Part shown: positions 1 to 8,820 of the stretch, piece by piece | Numbering within the stretch: position 1 is the stretch's first letter | Layout: the number at the start of each line of letters is the position of its first letter | From: Sphingomonadaceae bacterium | GTDB taxonomy: Bacteria; Pseudomonadota; Alphaproteobacteria; Sphingomonadales; Sphingomonadaceae | Direction: 5' to 3' | NCBI GenBank assembly: GCA_019239915.1 | Contig: JAFAZF010000058.1 | Coordinates: 124,001-188,000, forward strand | DNA length: 64,000 bases | Notes under the pieces: model-generated | Seen by the model: only the letters and a program-made list of their open reading frames with translations | Told to the model about the DNA's origin: nothing | Databases searched by the model: none | Translations under genes and position numbers: made by a program

Positions 1-269
1 ACGTCGCCGGCTTCGGTACGGCCCTTGTTGCCGAGATTGTCCTGGTGCGTGATCGCACCCTCGCGGACATAGGTAATGATCTCCATGTCGGCGTGCGGGT
101 GCGGCGGGAAGCCGCTCTTCGGCGCGATCGTGTCGTCGTTCCAGACCCGGAGTGAACCCCAATGGGTGCGCGCCGGATCGCGATAGTCCGCGAACGAGAA
201 ATGGTGGTGGGCATCGAGCCAGCCGTGGTCGGCGGCGCCGAGGCTGGCGAAGGGGCGGCGTTCGATCAT
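1..269 (-). CDS. Pirin family protein (N-terminal part, cut by window edge)
   Basis: The first 89 codons read on the minus strand give a pirin-type cupin start. The conserved metal-binding cluster is visible as PPHPHADMEIITYV, with the paired histidines and glutamate that bind iron in pirins, followed by the EG.ITH..N strand typical of the N-terminal cupin. Pirins are cytoplasmic, and some have quercetinase activity or act as redox-sensitive cofactors; which applies here cannot be told. The ATG at 269 is preceded by an AGGAG-type ribosome site. The gene is divergent from the LysR regulator at 379, which probably controls it. The C-terminal two thirds lie outside the window. Confidence 0.85.
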   Translation of the reverse strand, partial: MIERRPFASLGAADHGWLDAHHHFSFADYRDPARTHWGSLRVWNDDTIAPKSGFPPHPHADMEIITYVREGAITHQDNLGNKGRTEAGD

Positions 270-349
270 GTCCTGTCTCCTGGATGGAGCGAGCATCGGC
301 TCGTTGAACGCCAAGATAAGGATTGCGTCGCGTTCGGAAATAGAAATGA

Positions 350-368
350 TCGAAACGTATCGTTTCGA
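350..368. promoter_or_regulatory. Perfect palindrome between pirin and LysR genes, candidate LysR operator
   Basis: TCGAAACG-TAT-CGTTTCGA is a perfect 8-3-8 inverted repeat, ten bases before the LysR start codon and 81 bases from the pirin start. LysR proteins usually bind dyads between themselves and a divergent target gene. Its closeness to the LysR start suggests autorepression. The assignment is inferred from position. Confidence 0.5.
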
Positions 369-378
369 GGAATTACCT

Positions 379-1299
379 ATGGCGCTGCCGGATTTCGAAG
401 CCTGGGCAATCTTCGCGAAGGTCGCGGAGCGCGGTGGCTTCAGCGCCGCGGCGGCCGACCTCGGCTTCTCCAAGCCGACCGTGTCCAAGGCAGTCGCGCG
501 GCTCGAGACACGGCTCGGCGCGCCGCTGTTTAGCCGCAGCTCGCGACGGCTCTCGCTCACCGATAGCGGCCGCCGCGCGCTCGATCGCGCGCAGGCGCTG
601 CTCGCCGACGGCGAGGCGATCGAGGCCGATCTCGCCGAATGCGCCGAGGAACCGCGCGGCCGGGTCCGCCTCGCCGCACCAATGTCGTTCGGCATCCGTC
701 ACCTCGGCCCGCTGCTCCCCGCGTTCCTCGAACGCTATCCGCAGATCGAGATCGAGCTCAGCCTCAGCGACAGCCGCATCGACCTGATCGGCGACGGCGT
801 CGACGTCGCGCTGCGCATCGGCGTGCTCGGCGATTCGGCGCTGCGCGCGCGCCGTCTGTTCGATGTGCGGACGGTGCTCGCCGCCGCCCCCGCCTATCTC
901 GAACGCGCCGGCGCGCCCGAGCATCCGCGCGATCTCGAACGGCACGCGGCGATCCTCTACACGCATGTCGCGACGCCGGCGCTCTGGCATTTCGAGCATC
1001 CGCTGGAAGGCAACTGCACCGTGCGCGTCCACGGCCGGCTGCTCGCGAACAATGCCGACGTGGTGACGCCCGCGCTGCTCGCGGGTGCCGGCATCGCCCG
1101 CGAGCCCGAGTTCTTGCTGTGGGACGAGCTGCGCGCCGGCCGCCTGGTCGAGCTGCTGCCAGGCTGGAGCTCGGCCGCGGCCGGGCTCTACGTCGTCACC
1201 CCACCCTCGCCGCTGCGGCCGGCCCGCGTCACCGCGCTGATCGACTTCCTTGCGAGCCGCTTCGCGCGCGCGCCCTGGGCGCACATGCCGATGAGCTAA
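379..1299 (+). CDS. LysR family transcriptional regulator
   Basis: This 306-residue protein has the usual LysR plan. The N-terminal winged helix-turn-helix (about residues 1-60) contains the motif FSAAAADLGFSKPTVSKAV, followed by a linker helix and a periplasmic-binding-protein-like effector domain (about 85-295, RGRVRLAAPMSFG onward). The ATG at 379 is chosen because the HTH begins right after it; upstream in-frame starts at 268 and 346 would add unrelated residues or run through the palindrome. It is divergent from the pirin gene, a common arrangement in proteobacteria in which the regulator senses an aromatic or electrophilic compound and controls pirin. The ligand is unknown. Confidence 0.88.
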   Translation: MALPDFEAWAIFAKVAERGGFSAAAADLGFSKPTVSKAVARLETRLGAPLFSRSSRRLSLTDSGRRALDRAQALLADGEAIEADLAECAEEPRGRVRLAAPMSFGIRHLGPLLPAFLERYPQIEIELSLSDSRIDLIGDGVDVALRIGVLGDSALRARRLFDVRTVLAAAPAYLERAGAPEHPRDLERHAAILYTHVATPALWHFEHPLEGNCTVRVHGRLLANNADVVTPALLAGAGIAREPEFLLWDELRAGRLVELLPGWSSAAAGLYVVTPPSPLRPARVTALIDFLASRFARAPWAHMPMS

Positions 1300-1420
1300 A
1301 GGATCCGTAGCGCAATAAAATTTTGCGGGATTGGCTTGTGCGAGTGCGAACGGCTATGGCCGATCGCCCGAAGGTTCAGACTCGCAACGCGTTTTAACGA
1401 AAGAGCGACAGCGGCGGCGG

Positions 1421-2674
1421 ATGACGAGCGTGCACAAGTCCCTGGCCGCAGCCGCGCTCGCGCTGCTTCTCACCGGTTGTGGCGGCAAGCCCAAGCAAGG
1501 GCCGCCGCCGCCACCAACCGTTGGCGTCGTAACGGTGCGGACGCAGCCGGTCGCGATCACGACAGAGCTTCAGGGCCGCACCGACGCCTTCGTGACGTCG
1601 GATGTGCGCCCGCAGGTCTCCGGCATCATCCGGCGGCGGCTGTTCACGGAGGGCTCGCGCGTCCGCAAGGGTCAGCCTCTCTATCTGATCGATCCCGCAC
1701 CCTATCGCGCCGCGCTCGCCCAGGCTCTTGCGCAGCTGCAGAGCGCGCAGGCCAACCGCGTGACCGCCGAGCTCAAGAACGAGCGCTACCAGCAGCTCGT
1801 CAAGGTCAACGCCGTCGCCAAGCAGGATGCCGACGACGCCCGCGCCGCCGCCGGCCAGGCGGTCGCCGCCGTCGGCGAGGCGCAGGCGCAGGTCCAGACC
1901 GCGCGGATCAATCTCCACTACACCAACGTCAACGCGCCGATCTCCGGCCGCATCGGCCGCTCCTCGGTCACCGTCGGTGCGTTGGTCACCGCGAGCCAGA
2001 CCGACGCGCTGGCGACGATCTCCGCGCTCGATCCGATCTATGTCGACATCCAGCAATCGTCGACGGACCTGCTCCAGCTCAAGCGCCAGCTCGCGCAGGG
2101 CGGCGCGGTGCCGGACAGCGCGCCGGTCAAGCTCAAGCTCGAGGACGGGACCGACTATCCGCTCGTCGGCAAGCTCGAATTCTCGGAAGTGACGGTCGAC
2201 GCCAGCACCGGCTCGGTGACGCTGCGCGCCCGCTTCCCCAATCCCCACGGATTGCTTCTGCCCGGCATGTTCGCGCGCGCGATCCTCCAGCAGGCGACGC
2301 GACCCGATGGCATCCTCATCCCGCAGGCTGGCGTGTCACGCGATCCGAAGGGCAATGCGACGGTGCTCGTGCTCGCGCCCGGCAACAAGGCGGCCCAGCG
2401 GCCGATCGTCACTGCCGGCACGATCGGCACCGATTGGATCGTGACCAGCGGGCTCAAGCCCGGCGAGCGCGTGATCGTCGAGGGGCTGCAGGCGGTGAAG
2501 CCCGGGCAGCAGGTCAAGCCGATGGAGGCTTCGGTCATCACCGGCGGCACCGCGCCGGCCGCCAGCGCGGACACGGCCCTCAAGCTTACGCCGGAGCAGC
2601 AGAAGCAGGCCGCGAGCGGCAACGCCGCCGGCGGCGGCGGGGGCAGCGCGGGCGGCGGGAAGCCGAGCCGCTGA
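1421..2674 (+). CDS. RND efflux periplasmic adaptor (membrane fusion) subunit
   Basis: This is the adaptor linking the inner-membrane pump to the outer membrane channel. The N-terminus is a lipoprotein signal with lipobox LLLTGC, so the mature protein is probably acylated and inner-membrane anchored. The barrel-sandwich/lipoyl half (ITTELQGRTDAFVTSDVRPQ), a long alpha-hairpin rich in Ala/Gln (about residues 105-165) and the beta-barrel (LYVDIQQSSTDLL region) follow in AcrA order. Length, 417 residues, is normal for the AcrA/MexA family. The C-terminus is a Gly/Ser-rich tail of about 25 residues. The pump gene starts 4 bases after the stop. The ATG at 1421 is chosen because it directly precedes the signal peptide; longer in-frame starts give no signal. 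Confidence 0.93.
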   Translation: MTSVHKSLAAAALALLLTGCGGKPKQGPPPPPTVGVVTVRTQPVAITTELQGRTDAFVTSDVRPQVSGIIRRRLFTEGSRVRKGQPLYLIDPAPYRAALAQALAQLQSAQANRVTAELKNERYQQLVKVNAVAKQDADDARAAAGQAVAAVGEAQAQVQTARINLHYTNVNAPISGRIGRSSVTVGALVTASQTDALATISALDPIYVDIQQSSTDLLQLKRQLAQGGAVPDSAPVKLKLEDGTDYPLVGKLEFSEVTVDASTGSVTLRARFPNPHGLLLPGMFARAILQQATRPDGILIPQAGVSRDPKGNATVLVLAPGNKAAQRPIVTAGTIGTDWIVTSGLKPGERVIVEGLQAVKPGQQVKPMEASVITGGTAPAASADTALKLTPEQQKQAASGNAAGGGGGSAGGGKPSR

Positions 2675-2678
2675 CGCG

Positions 2679-5600
2679 ATGCTTTCGCGCTTCTTCATCG
2701 AACGGCCGATCTTCGCCTGGGTGATCGCGATCGCGCTGATGCTCATCGGCATCGGCTCGATCCGCAGCCTTGCGATCGAGCAATATCCCGACGTCGCGCC
2801 GCCGACGATCGGCATCAGCGCGACCTATCCCGGCGCATCGGCGCAGACCGTCGCGGACAGCGTCACCCAGGTGATCGAGCAGCAGCTCACCGGCCTCGAT
2901 CACATGCTCTACTTCCAGTCGACCTCGAGCTCGAATGGCGCGGTGTCGATCACGGTGACCTTCGCGAACGGGACCAACCCCGACATCGCGCAGGTCCAGG
3001 TCCAGAACAAGGTCCAGCAGGCGCTGCCGCGGCTGCCGCAGGAGGTGCAGCAGCAGGGCGTCACGGTGCGCAAGCGCCAGACCGACTTCCTGATCATCGT
3101 CGGCCTGTTCGACGAAACCGATCATTCCACCTCGTCGGACATGTCCGACTATCTCGTCAGCCACTGGCAGGACCCGCTGGCGCGCGTGAACGGGGTCGGC
3201 GACTTCCAGATCGCCGGCGCGCAATATGCGATGCGGATCTGGCTCGATCCGTTCAAGCTCAGCTCCTACAATCTCATGCCGGGCGACGTGATCAGCGCCG
3301 TCCAGGCACAGAACACGCAGATCTCCGCGGGCCAGGTCGGCGGTCTGCCTGCCGTCCCCGGACTGCAGATGACGGCGACGGTGAGCGCGCTGTCCCGTCT
3401 CAACACGCCGGACCAGTTCCGCGCGATCGTGCTCAAGACGCTGCCGAACGGATCGCAGGTGCGCCTCGGCGATGTCGCCAACGTCGCGCTGGGCGAGGAG
3501 AGCTACGTCTCCGAGGCGCTGTGGAACGGCCATCCCGCCACGGGCATGCTGATCTATCTCGCGCCCGGCGCAGACGCGCTCAAGACCTCGAACGCGGTCA
3601 AGGCGGAGGTCGAGAAGCTCGCGCGAGATCTGCCGGCGGGCTACAAAATCTGCTACCCGCGCGACTCCACGGCGTTCATCAAGCTCTCGATCGAAGAGGT
3701 CGAGAAGACGCTCGTCGAGGCGATGATCCTCGTCGTCATCGTCATGTTTGTCTTCTTGCAGAGCTGGCGGGCGACACTCGTGCCGGCGATCGCGATCCCG
3801 GTGGTGCTGCTCGGCACGTTCGGCGCGCTTGCGCTCGCCGGCTTCTCGATCAACACGCTTACCCTGTTCGGCATGGTGCTCGCGATCGGGCTGCTCGTCG
3901 ACGACGCGATCGTCGTAGTCGAGAACGTCGAGCGCCTCATGGACGAGGAGGGGCTGAGCCCGCATGATGCGACGGTGCGGTCGATGGGCGAGATCACGCC
4001 CGCGCTCGTCGGTATCGCGATGGTGCTCTCGGCGGTGTTCCTGCCGATGGCCTTCTTCGGCGGCTCGACCGGGACGATCTATCGGCAGTTCTCGATTACC
4101 CTCGTCTCCTCGATGGTGCTCTCGGTGCTGGTCGCGATCATCCTGTCGCCGGCACTGACCGCAGCGCTGTTCAAGGCCAAGCATCGGGAGGATGGGGAGA
4201 CCGAGCAATCGGGCGCCAAGGGCGTGCTCGCGCGCTTTTCGGACCGCTTCAACAGCGGCTTCCACCGCATGACCGACCGCTATGTCGATCTCGTCAAGAC
4301 GGTGATCGCGCGCACCTGGCTGTTCATGCTGATCTTCGCCGGCGTCGTCGCGCTGCTCCTGCTGCTGTTCGTGCGGCTGCCGACGAGCTTCCTCCCGACT
4401 GAGGACAATGGCAGTTTCATCGTGCAGTTCACGCTGCCGCCGGGCGCGACGCGCGAGCGCACGGAGAAGGTCGCGCTGGCGGTCGAGCAATATTTCACGA
4501 GGCAGGAGAAGAACCTCTCGGGCATCTTCACCGCCGCTGGCCAGAGCTTCTTCGGCGCCGGGCAGAATGCCGGCCAGGCGTTTGCGATGCTCAAGGACTG
4601 GAGCGAGCGCCACGGCAAGCAGAACTACGCCGCCGCGATCACGCAGCGCGCCACCAAGGCGCTCTCCGGCGTGCGCGACGCGCAGATCTTCGCGCTGCAG
4701 CCGCCGCCGATCAACGGCCTCGGCCAATCGAACGGCTTCACGATGGAGCTGCTCAACAACGGCGGCCTCAGCACCACCGCGTTCAATGCCGCGAAGGACA
4801 AGCTGCTCGCCGCCGGCGCGGCGGATCCCAAGCTTAGCGCCGTCCGCCTCAACGGCCTCGACGACCAGCCCGCCTTCAGCCTCAACATCGACGAGCAGAA
4901 GCTGGGCGCGCTCGGCCTCGCCGCGGCCGACGTCAACACCACGCTCGATGCCGCGTTTGGCGGCGTCTACGTCAACGACTTCATCGATCGCGGCCGTGTC
5001 AAGCGCGTCTTCGTGCAGGGCGACGCGCCCTATCGCGCGCAGCCGCAGGACATCGACAAATGGTATGTCCGGTCGTCCGCCGGCACGATGACGCCGTTCT
5101 CGGCCTTCTCGACCTCGTCGTGGACGCGCCAGCCGGTGTCGGTCTCGCGCTTCAATGCGGTGCCGTCGTTCGAGATCCAGGGCCAGGCGGCGCCCGGCCA
5201 GAGCTCGGGCGCAGCGATGGAGGAGATCACCAGGCTCGCACAGCAGATCCCCGGCGTCGGCGTCGACTGGAGCGGTCTCTCCTACCAGGAGCGCCAGTCC
5301 ACCGGCCAGGCGCCGATGCTCTACGGCATCTCGGTGCTCGTCGTCTTCCTGTGCCTGGCGGCGCTCTACGAAAGCTGGTCGATCCCGATCTCGGTGCTGC
5401 TCGTGATTCCGCTCGGCGTGCTCGGCGCCGTGCTCGCGGTGATGCTGCGCGGGCTCGACAACGACATCTATTTCCAGGTCGGCCTGCTCACGACGATCGG
5501 GCTTTCCGCGAAGAACGCGATCCTGATCGTCGAATTCGCGGAGGTCGCCGAACGCGAGGGCAAGCGCCCCGTCGATGCCGCGCTGCAGGCGGCGCGGCTC

Positions 5601-5855
5601 CGGCTGCGGCCGATCCTGATGACCAGCCTCGCCTTCGTGGCGGGCGTGATCCCGCTCGCGATCGCGACGGGCGCCGGCGCGCAGAGCCGTGTCGCGATCG
5701 GTACTGCGGTCGTCGGCGGGATGCTGACCGCGACCGTGCTCGCGATCTTCTTCGTGCCGATGTTCTTCGTGCTCGTGCGCAGCCTGTTCAAGCGGCGGCA
5801 CGATCATGACGAGCATGAGGATGGCGAGGACGCGCATCCGCAGGAGGCGCAATGA
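2679..5855 (+). CDS. RND multidrug efflux permease, HAE1/AcrB type
   Basis: A 1058-residue proton-driven inner-membrane drug exporter. It starts with the family signature MLSRFFIERPIFAWVIAIAL and has the AcrB arrangement of twelve membrane helices with two large periplasmic loops. The proton-relay pair sits in helix 4 as GLLVDDAIVVVENVER. The second half repeats the fold, with an AKNAILIVEFA segment in the helix-10/11 area. The C-terminus is short and charged (HDHDEHEDGEDAHP). It lies between the adaptor gene and the outer membrane factor, whose start codon overlaps its stop, so all three are one operon. Substrates cannot be inferred. Confidence 0.96.
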   Translation: MLSRFFIERPIFAWVIAIALMLIGIGSIRSLAIEQYPDVAPPTIGISATYPGASAQTVADSVTQVIEQQLTGLDHMLYFQSTSSSNGAVSITVTFANGTNPDIAQVQVQNKVQQALPRLPQEVQQQGVTVRKRQTDFLIIVGLFDETDHSTSSDMSDYLVSHWQDPLARVNGVGDFQIAGAQYAMRIWLDPFKLSSYNLMPGDVISAVQAQNTQISAGQVGGLPAVPGLQMTATVSALSRLNTPDQFRAIVLKTLPNGSQVRLGDVANVALGEESYVSEALWNGHPATGMLIYLAPGADALKTSNAVKAEVEKLARDLPAGYKICYPRDSTAFIKLSIEEVEKTLVEAMILVVIVMFVFLQSWRATLVPAIAIPVVLLGTFGALALAGFSINTLTLFGMVLAIGLLVDDAIVVVENVERLMDEEGLSPHDATVRSMGEITPALVGIAMVLSAVFLPMAFFGGSTGTIYRQFSITLVSSMVLSVLVAIILSPALTAALFKAKHREDGETEQSGAKGVLARFSDRFNSGFHRMTDRYVDLVKTVIARTWLFMLIFAGVVALLLLLFVRLPTSFLPTEDNGSFIVQFTLPPGATRERTEKVALAVEQYFTRQEKNLSGIFTAAGQSFFGAGQNAGQAFAMLKDWSERHGKQNYAAAITQRATKALSGVRDAQIFALQPPPINGLGQSNGFTMELLNNGGLSTTAFNAAKDKLLAAGAADPKLSAVRLNGLDDQPAFSLNIDEQKLGALGLAAADVNTTLDAAFGGVYVNDFIDRGRVKRVFVQGDAPYRAQPQDIDKWYVRSSAGTMTPFSAFSTSSWTRQPVSVSRFNAVPSFEIQGQAAPGQSSGAAMEEITRLAQQIPGVGVDWSGLSYQERQSTGQAPMLYGISVLVVFLCLAALYESWSIPISVLLVIPLGVLGAVLAVMLRGLDNDIYFQVGLLTTIGLSAKNAILIVEFAEVAEREGKRPVDAALQAARLRLRPILMTSLAFVAGVIPLAIATGAGAQSRVAIGTAVVGGMLTATVLAIFFVPMFFVLVRSLFKRRHDHDEHEDGEDAHPQEAQ

Positions 5856-7396
5856 TGGCGCGGCGGGCCGTCGCCCGGCTCCCGCTTGCGCTGGCGATGC
5901 TGGCGGCGCTCGCCGGCTGCGACCTCGCGCCGCATTATGCGCGGCCGGGGGCGCCCGTCCCGCCCAAGTTCCCGAGCGACGGCGCCTACCAGAAGGCGAT
6001 CGAGAGCCAGCCGCCGCCGGCGAGCGTCGACTGGCACCAGCTCTTCACCGATCCCAAGCTCGCCCAGGTGATCGAGCTCGCGCTCGCCAACGGCCGCGAT
6101 CTGCGCATCGCTGCCGCCAACGTCGCCGCCGCGCGCGCGACCTATCGCGTCCAGCGCTCCGATCTCTTCCCCGAGATCGACGCCGGTGCTGTCGCGCGGA
6201 TCGCGCATTCGAACAACGGCGAGAGCAGCGCGACGGCGGTCAGCGGCACCGGCGCCGGCACGACCGGCTCCGGCGCGGGCAGCGGCGCCGGATCGGGCAC
6301 CGGCAACGGCACCGGCGGCTCCAGCGGCACCGGCACGGGCACCACCGCCGTCGCGACTGGCGGCGGCACCAGCCATTATTACTCGCTCGATCTCGGCATC
6401 GCGAGCTACGAGATCGATCTGTTCGGCCGCGTCCGCAACCTGACCAAATCCGCATTCGAGCAGTATCTCGCGACCGACGCGGGTGCGCGCGCCACCAAGC
6501 TGACGCTGATCGGCGAGACCGCGGCGGCCTGGTACACCTTCGCCGCCGATCGCAGCGTGCTCGAGGTCGCGCAGCAGACGCTCAAGGCGAGCCAGGCGAG
6601 TGCCGAGGTCTCGCGCCAGCGGTTCGAGGGCGGCATTGCCTCCGAGCTCGATCTGCAATCGACGCTAACGCTCGTCGAGCAGGCGCAGTCCGATATCGCC
6701 GCCGACATGAGTCAGGTCGCGCAGGACAAGAACGCGCTCGACCTGCTCGTCGGCGCGCCGGTGAGCGACGACCTGCTGCCGGTCGACATCGATCATGTCA
6801 CGCTGCCGGTCGAGCTGCCCTCGGGGTTGTCATCGACGATCCTGCTCAGGCGCCCGGACGTCGTCGAGGCCGAGCACCAGCTGATCGCCGCCAATGCGCG
6901 GATCGGCGCGGCGCGCGCCGCCTTCTTCCCGCGGATCAGCCTGACGACGGCGGCGGGGCTGGCGAGCGGCGGTCTCTCGAGCCTGTTCACCGGCCACGCC
7001 TTCAACTGGTCGGTCGAACCGTCGGCGACGCTGCCGATCTTCGATGGCGGTGCCAATGCCGGCAACCTCGCTTATGCCAAGGCCGAGCGGAAGCTCTACC
7101 TCGCGCAATATGAGCAGGCGGTCCAGACCGCGTTCCGCGAGGTCGCCGACGCGCTCGCCCGCCGCGGCACGATTGACGCGCAACTCGCCGCGCAGCAGGC
7201 GCTCACCAATTCGGCGAGACTCAGCCTCAACCTCGCGCAAGCGCGCTACCAGGGCGGCATCGATCCCTACCTCAACTATCTCGATGCCGAGCGCACGCTC
7301 TACACCGCGCAGCAATCGCTCGCCGCGACCAAGCTCATCCAGGCGGAGAACCTCGTGACGCTCTACCGCGTGCTCGGCGGCGACCAGAATTTCTAA
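5852..7396 (+). CDS. RND efflux outer membrane factor, NodT/OprM-type lipoprotein
   Basis: The TolC-like channel of the efflux operon, 514 residues, starting in an ATGA overlap with the pump gene. It has a lipobox (LAALAGC), the family start PHYARPGAPVP, and two repeated helical halves ending in the ARYQGGIDPYLNYLDAERTLY motif common to NodT-type proteins. An unusual insertion of about 50 residues made almost only of Gly, Ser, Thr and Ala lies near residues 130-180, where the first extracellular beta-hairpin is expected, before the SHYYSLDLGIASYEIDLFG strand. The family usually has a short loop there. The rest is a standard length, so function is probably retained. Confidence 0.93.
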   Translation: MMARRAVARLPLALAMLAALAGCDLAPHYARPGAPVPPKFPSDGAYQKAIESQPPPASVDWHQLFTDPKLAQVIELALANGRDLRIAAANVAAARATYRVQRSDLFPEIDAGAVARIAHSNNGESSATAVSGTGAGTTGSGAGSGAGSGTGNGTGGSSGTGTGTTAVATGGGTSHYYSLDLGIASYEIDLFGRVRNLTKSAFEQYLATDAGARATKLTLIGETAAAWYTFAADRSVLEVAQQTLKASQASAEVSRQRFEGGIASELDLQSTLTLVEQAQSDIAADMSQVAQDKNALDLLVGAPVSDDLLPVDIDHVTLPVELPSGLSSTILLRRPDVVEAEHQLIAANARIGAARAAFFPRISLTTAAGLASGGLSSLFTGHAFNWSVEPSATLPIFDGGANAGNLAYAKAERKLYLAQYEQAVQTAFREVADALARRGTIDAQLAAQQALTNSARLSLNLAQARYQGGIDPYLNYLDAERTLYTAQQSLAATKLIQAENLVTLYRVLGGDQNF

Positions 7397-7421
7397 AACT
7401 GCCGTGCTCCGCGCAGACCGG

Positions 7422-7444
7422 AGCGCTGGCGGGAGCCCAGCGCT
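7422..7444. terminator. Hairpin between convergent genes
   Basis: AGCGCTGG and CCAGCGCT form a perfect 8-bp stem around a 7-base loop, 25 bases after the outer membrane factor stop and before the convergent DUF72 gene. There is no clear T run, so it may be only a weak or Rho-assisted end. Confidence 0.35.
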
Positions 7445-7486
7445 TGCGTCTCCAGGGCTCCGGCCTTCGCTGGAGCACATGGTCGC

Positions 7487-8278
7487 TCAGAGCCGCCCGA
7501 TCAGCGCCTGCGCGGCGGCGGGATTGCGGACCTTGGCGCCGCTGATGAAGAAGATGTAGGCGTCGCGTTGCTTCACCTTTGCCGCCGGCGCACCGGCATA
7601 GGGCAGATCCTCGGGCGCCTCGCCCGCTGCCCACGTCTTCGCCAGCGCCGCCCAGCGATCGAGCGCGGCGGCGTCATAGCCGGTTTCGATATCCTCGACC
7701 GCGCGCTGCAGGCGCGCATAAACAAAATCGGCGGTGAGGTCGGCGATGCAGGGATAATCGTCCGAATCGGCGAACACGATTGCGACGCCGGCGGCGCGTG
7801 CCAGATCGACGAAGGCGGGATCGCGGAAGCTCTCGTGGCGCGGCTCGATCGCGTGGCGGAGCCGCACGCCGTCCCGCTCCGGCGGCAGCAGTTGCAAGAA
7901 GGCGGCGATGTCGTCGCGATCGAACTTCTTGGTGGCGGCGAGCTGCCACAGGATCGGCCCGAGCTTGTCGCCCAGCCGCGTCAGCCCCTGGCCCAGGAAC
8001 TTGTCGATCGATTCGCCGGCTTCGCCCAGGACCTTGCGGTTGGTGCAGTAGCGCGAAGCCTTGAGCGTGAACTGGAAGTCATCGGGAACGGCGTCGGCCC
8101 ATTTGGCGAAGCTGTCCGGCGACTGCAGCCGGTAGAAGGTGCCGTTGATCTCGATCGCGGTAACGGCCTTGGCCGCGAATTCGAGCTCGCGGGCGTGCGC
8201 CAGCTTCGGCGGGTAGAAGGTGTCGCGCCACGGCTCGTAGGTCCAGCCGCCAATCCCGACTCTGATGCGTCCAGCCAT
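7487..8278 (-). CDS. DUF72 (YecE-like) TIM-barrel protein
   Basis: A 263-residue cytoplasmic protein of the DUF72/YecE family, whose biochemical role is not established. Recognisable parts are the start RVGIGGWTYEPWRDTFYPP, the EINGTFYRLQ strand, FTLKASRYCTN, GPILWQLAATKKFD and the RHAIEPRHESF region. These follow the family order through the barrel. The start at 8278 is used because the conserved domain begins four residues later; an upstream start would add about 19 unrelated residues. It stands alone on the minus strand, convergent with the efflux operon. Confidence 0.88.
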   Translation of the reverse strand: MAGRIRVGIGGWTYEPWRDTFYPPKLAHARELEFAAKAVTAIEINGTFYRLQSPDSFAKWADAVPDDFQFTLKASRYCTNRKVLGEAGESIDKFLGQGLTRLGDKLGPILWQLAATKKFDRDDIAAFLQLLPPERDGVRLRHAIEPRHESFRDPAFVDLARAAGVAIVFADSDDYPCIADLTADFVYARLQRAVEDIETGYDAAALDRWAALAKTWAAGEAPEDLPYAGAPAAKVKQRDAYIFFISGAKVRNPAAAQALIGRL

Positions 8279-8374
8279 AGCGCGCGATACCGCGTTCCGG
8301 CGAAAGCAGGAACCCACGTCCGCGCCGGACCGCATGTCGACCTAGAGCATCTTTCGATCTGATCGATGCAACAT

Positions 8375-8450
8375 CATCCGTTCGGCCTGGGCGCAGTCGA
8401 CGCCCATACGCTGCGGCTGCCCTTCGACTTCGCTCAGGGCGAACGGGTGA
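8375..8450. repeat. REP-like palindromic repeat pair
   Basis: Two inward-facing copies of a short palindromic unit: CATCCGTTCGGCCTGGGCGC at one end and a reverse-complementary CGACTTCGCTCAGGGCGAAC near the other. The same unit recurs at 62791-62946 and 62998-63074, and shorter forms occur near 43555 and 40608. It lies in the gap upstream of the DUF72 gene. Confidence 0.7.
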
Positions 8451-8512
8451 AGCCAATTCCGACCGACCGAATGCTCTACGTGCCGGCTTTCACCGGACCC
8501 ATCATCGCTGCG

Positions 8513-8704
8513 TCAGCGCGTGACCGCCATATAGGCCGCAAGCGCGACGAGCAGCGCGGCGAGCGTGAACGACATCGCCATCATCACGATGCCGAACAGC
8601 TTCAGCGTCGGATGATGCGGCCGCTGCTCGCGGCGGTTCCGGCCGGCGCTCGACAGGATGAAGCCTGCAAGCAAGGTGTAGGTGAAAGCGGCGACTTCGA
8701 ACAT
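8513..8704 (-). CDS. Small membrane protein, 63 residues
   Basis: Two hydrophobic segments (VAAFTYTLLAGFILSSAG and IVMMAMSFTLAALLVALAAYM) are joined by a basic, histidine-containing loop (NRREQRPHHP), so it is probably a two-helix inner-membrane hairpin. A GGGGG ribosome site precedes the ATG at 8704. No family is recognised. It lies downstream of the large HAD-type gene on the same strand, separated by about 115 bases. Confidence 0.6.
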   Translation of the reverse strand: MFEVAAFTYTLLAGFILSSAGRNRREQRPHHPTLKLFGIVMMAMSFTLAALLVALAAYMAVTR

Positions 8705-8820
8705 CGATCCCCCCGGATCCGGTGACGCGCGATAGCGCAGTTCGGCGCCGCCGCATAGCTGCGCACGCTCGACGCGGCGCGATTTCGTGGCGGCGTGTCG
8801 CTGCGGCGCAGCAGACCTGC

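Noticed and set aside
2586-5852. 1088-residue open frame antisense to the RND pump
   Set aside because: Arg/Asp/His-rich composition typical of the complement of high-GC coding DNA; the plus-strand frame is a clear HAE1 pump.
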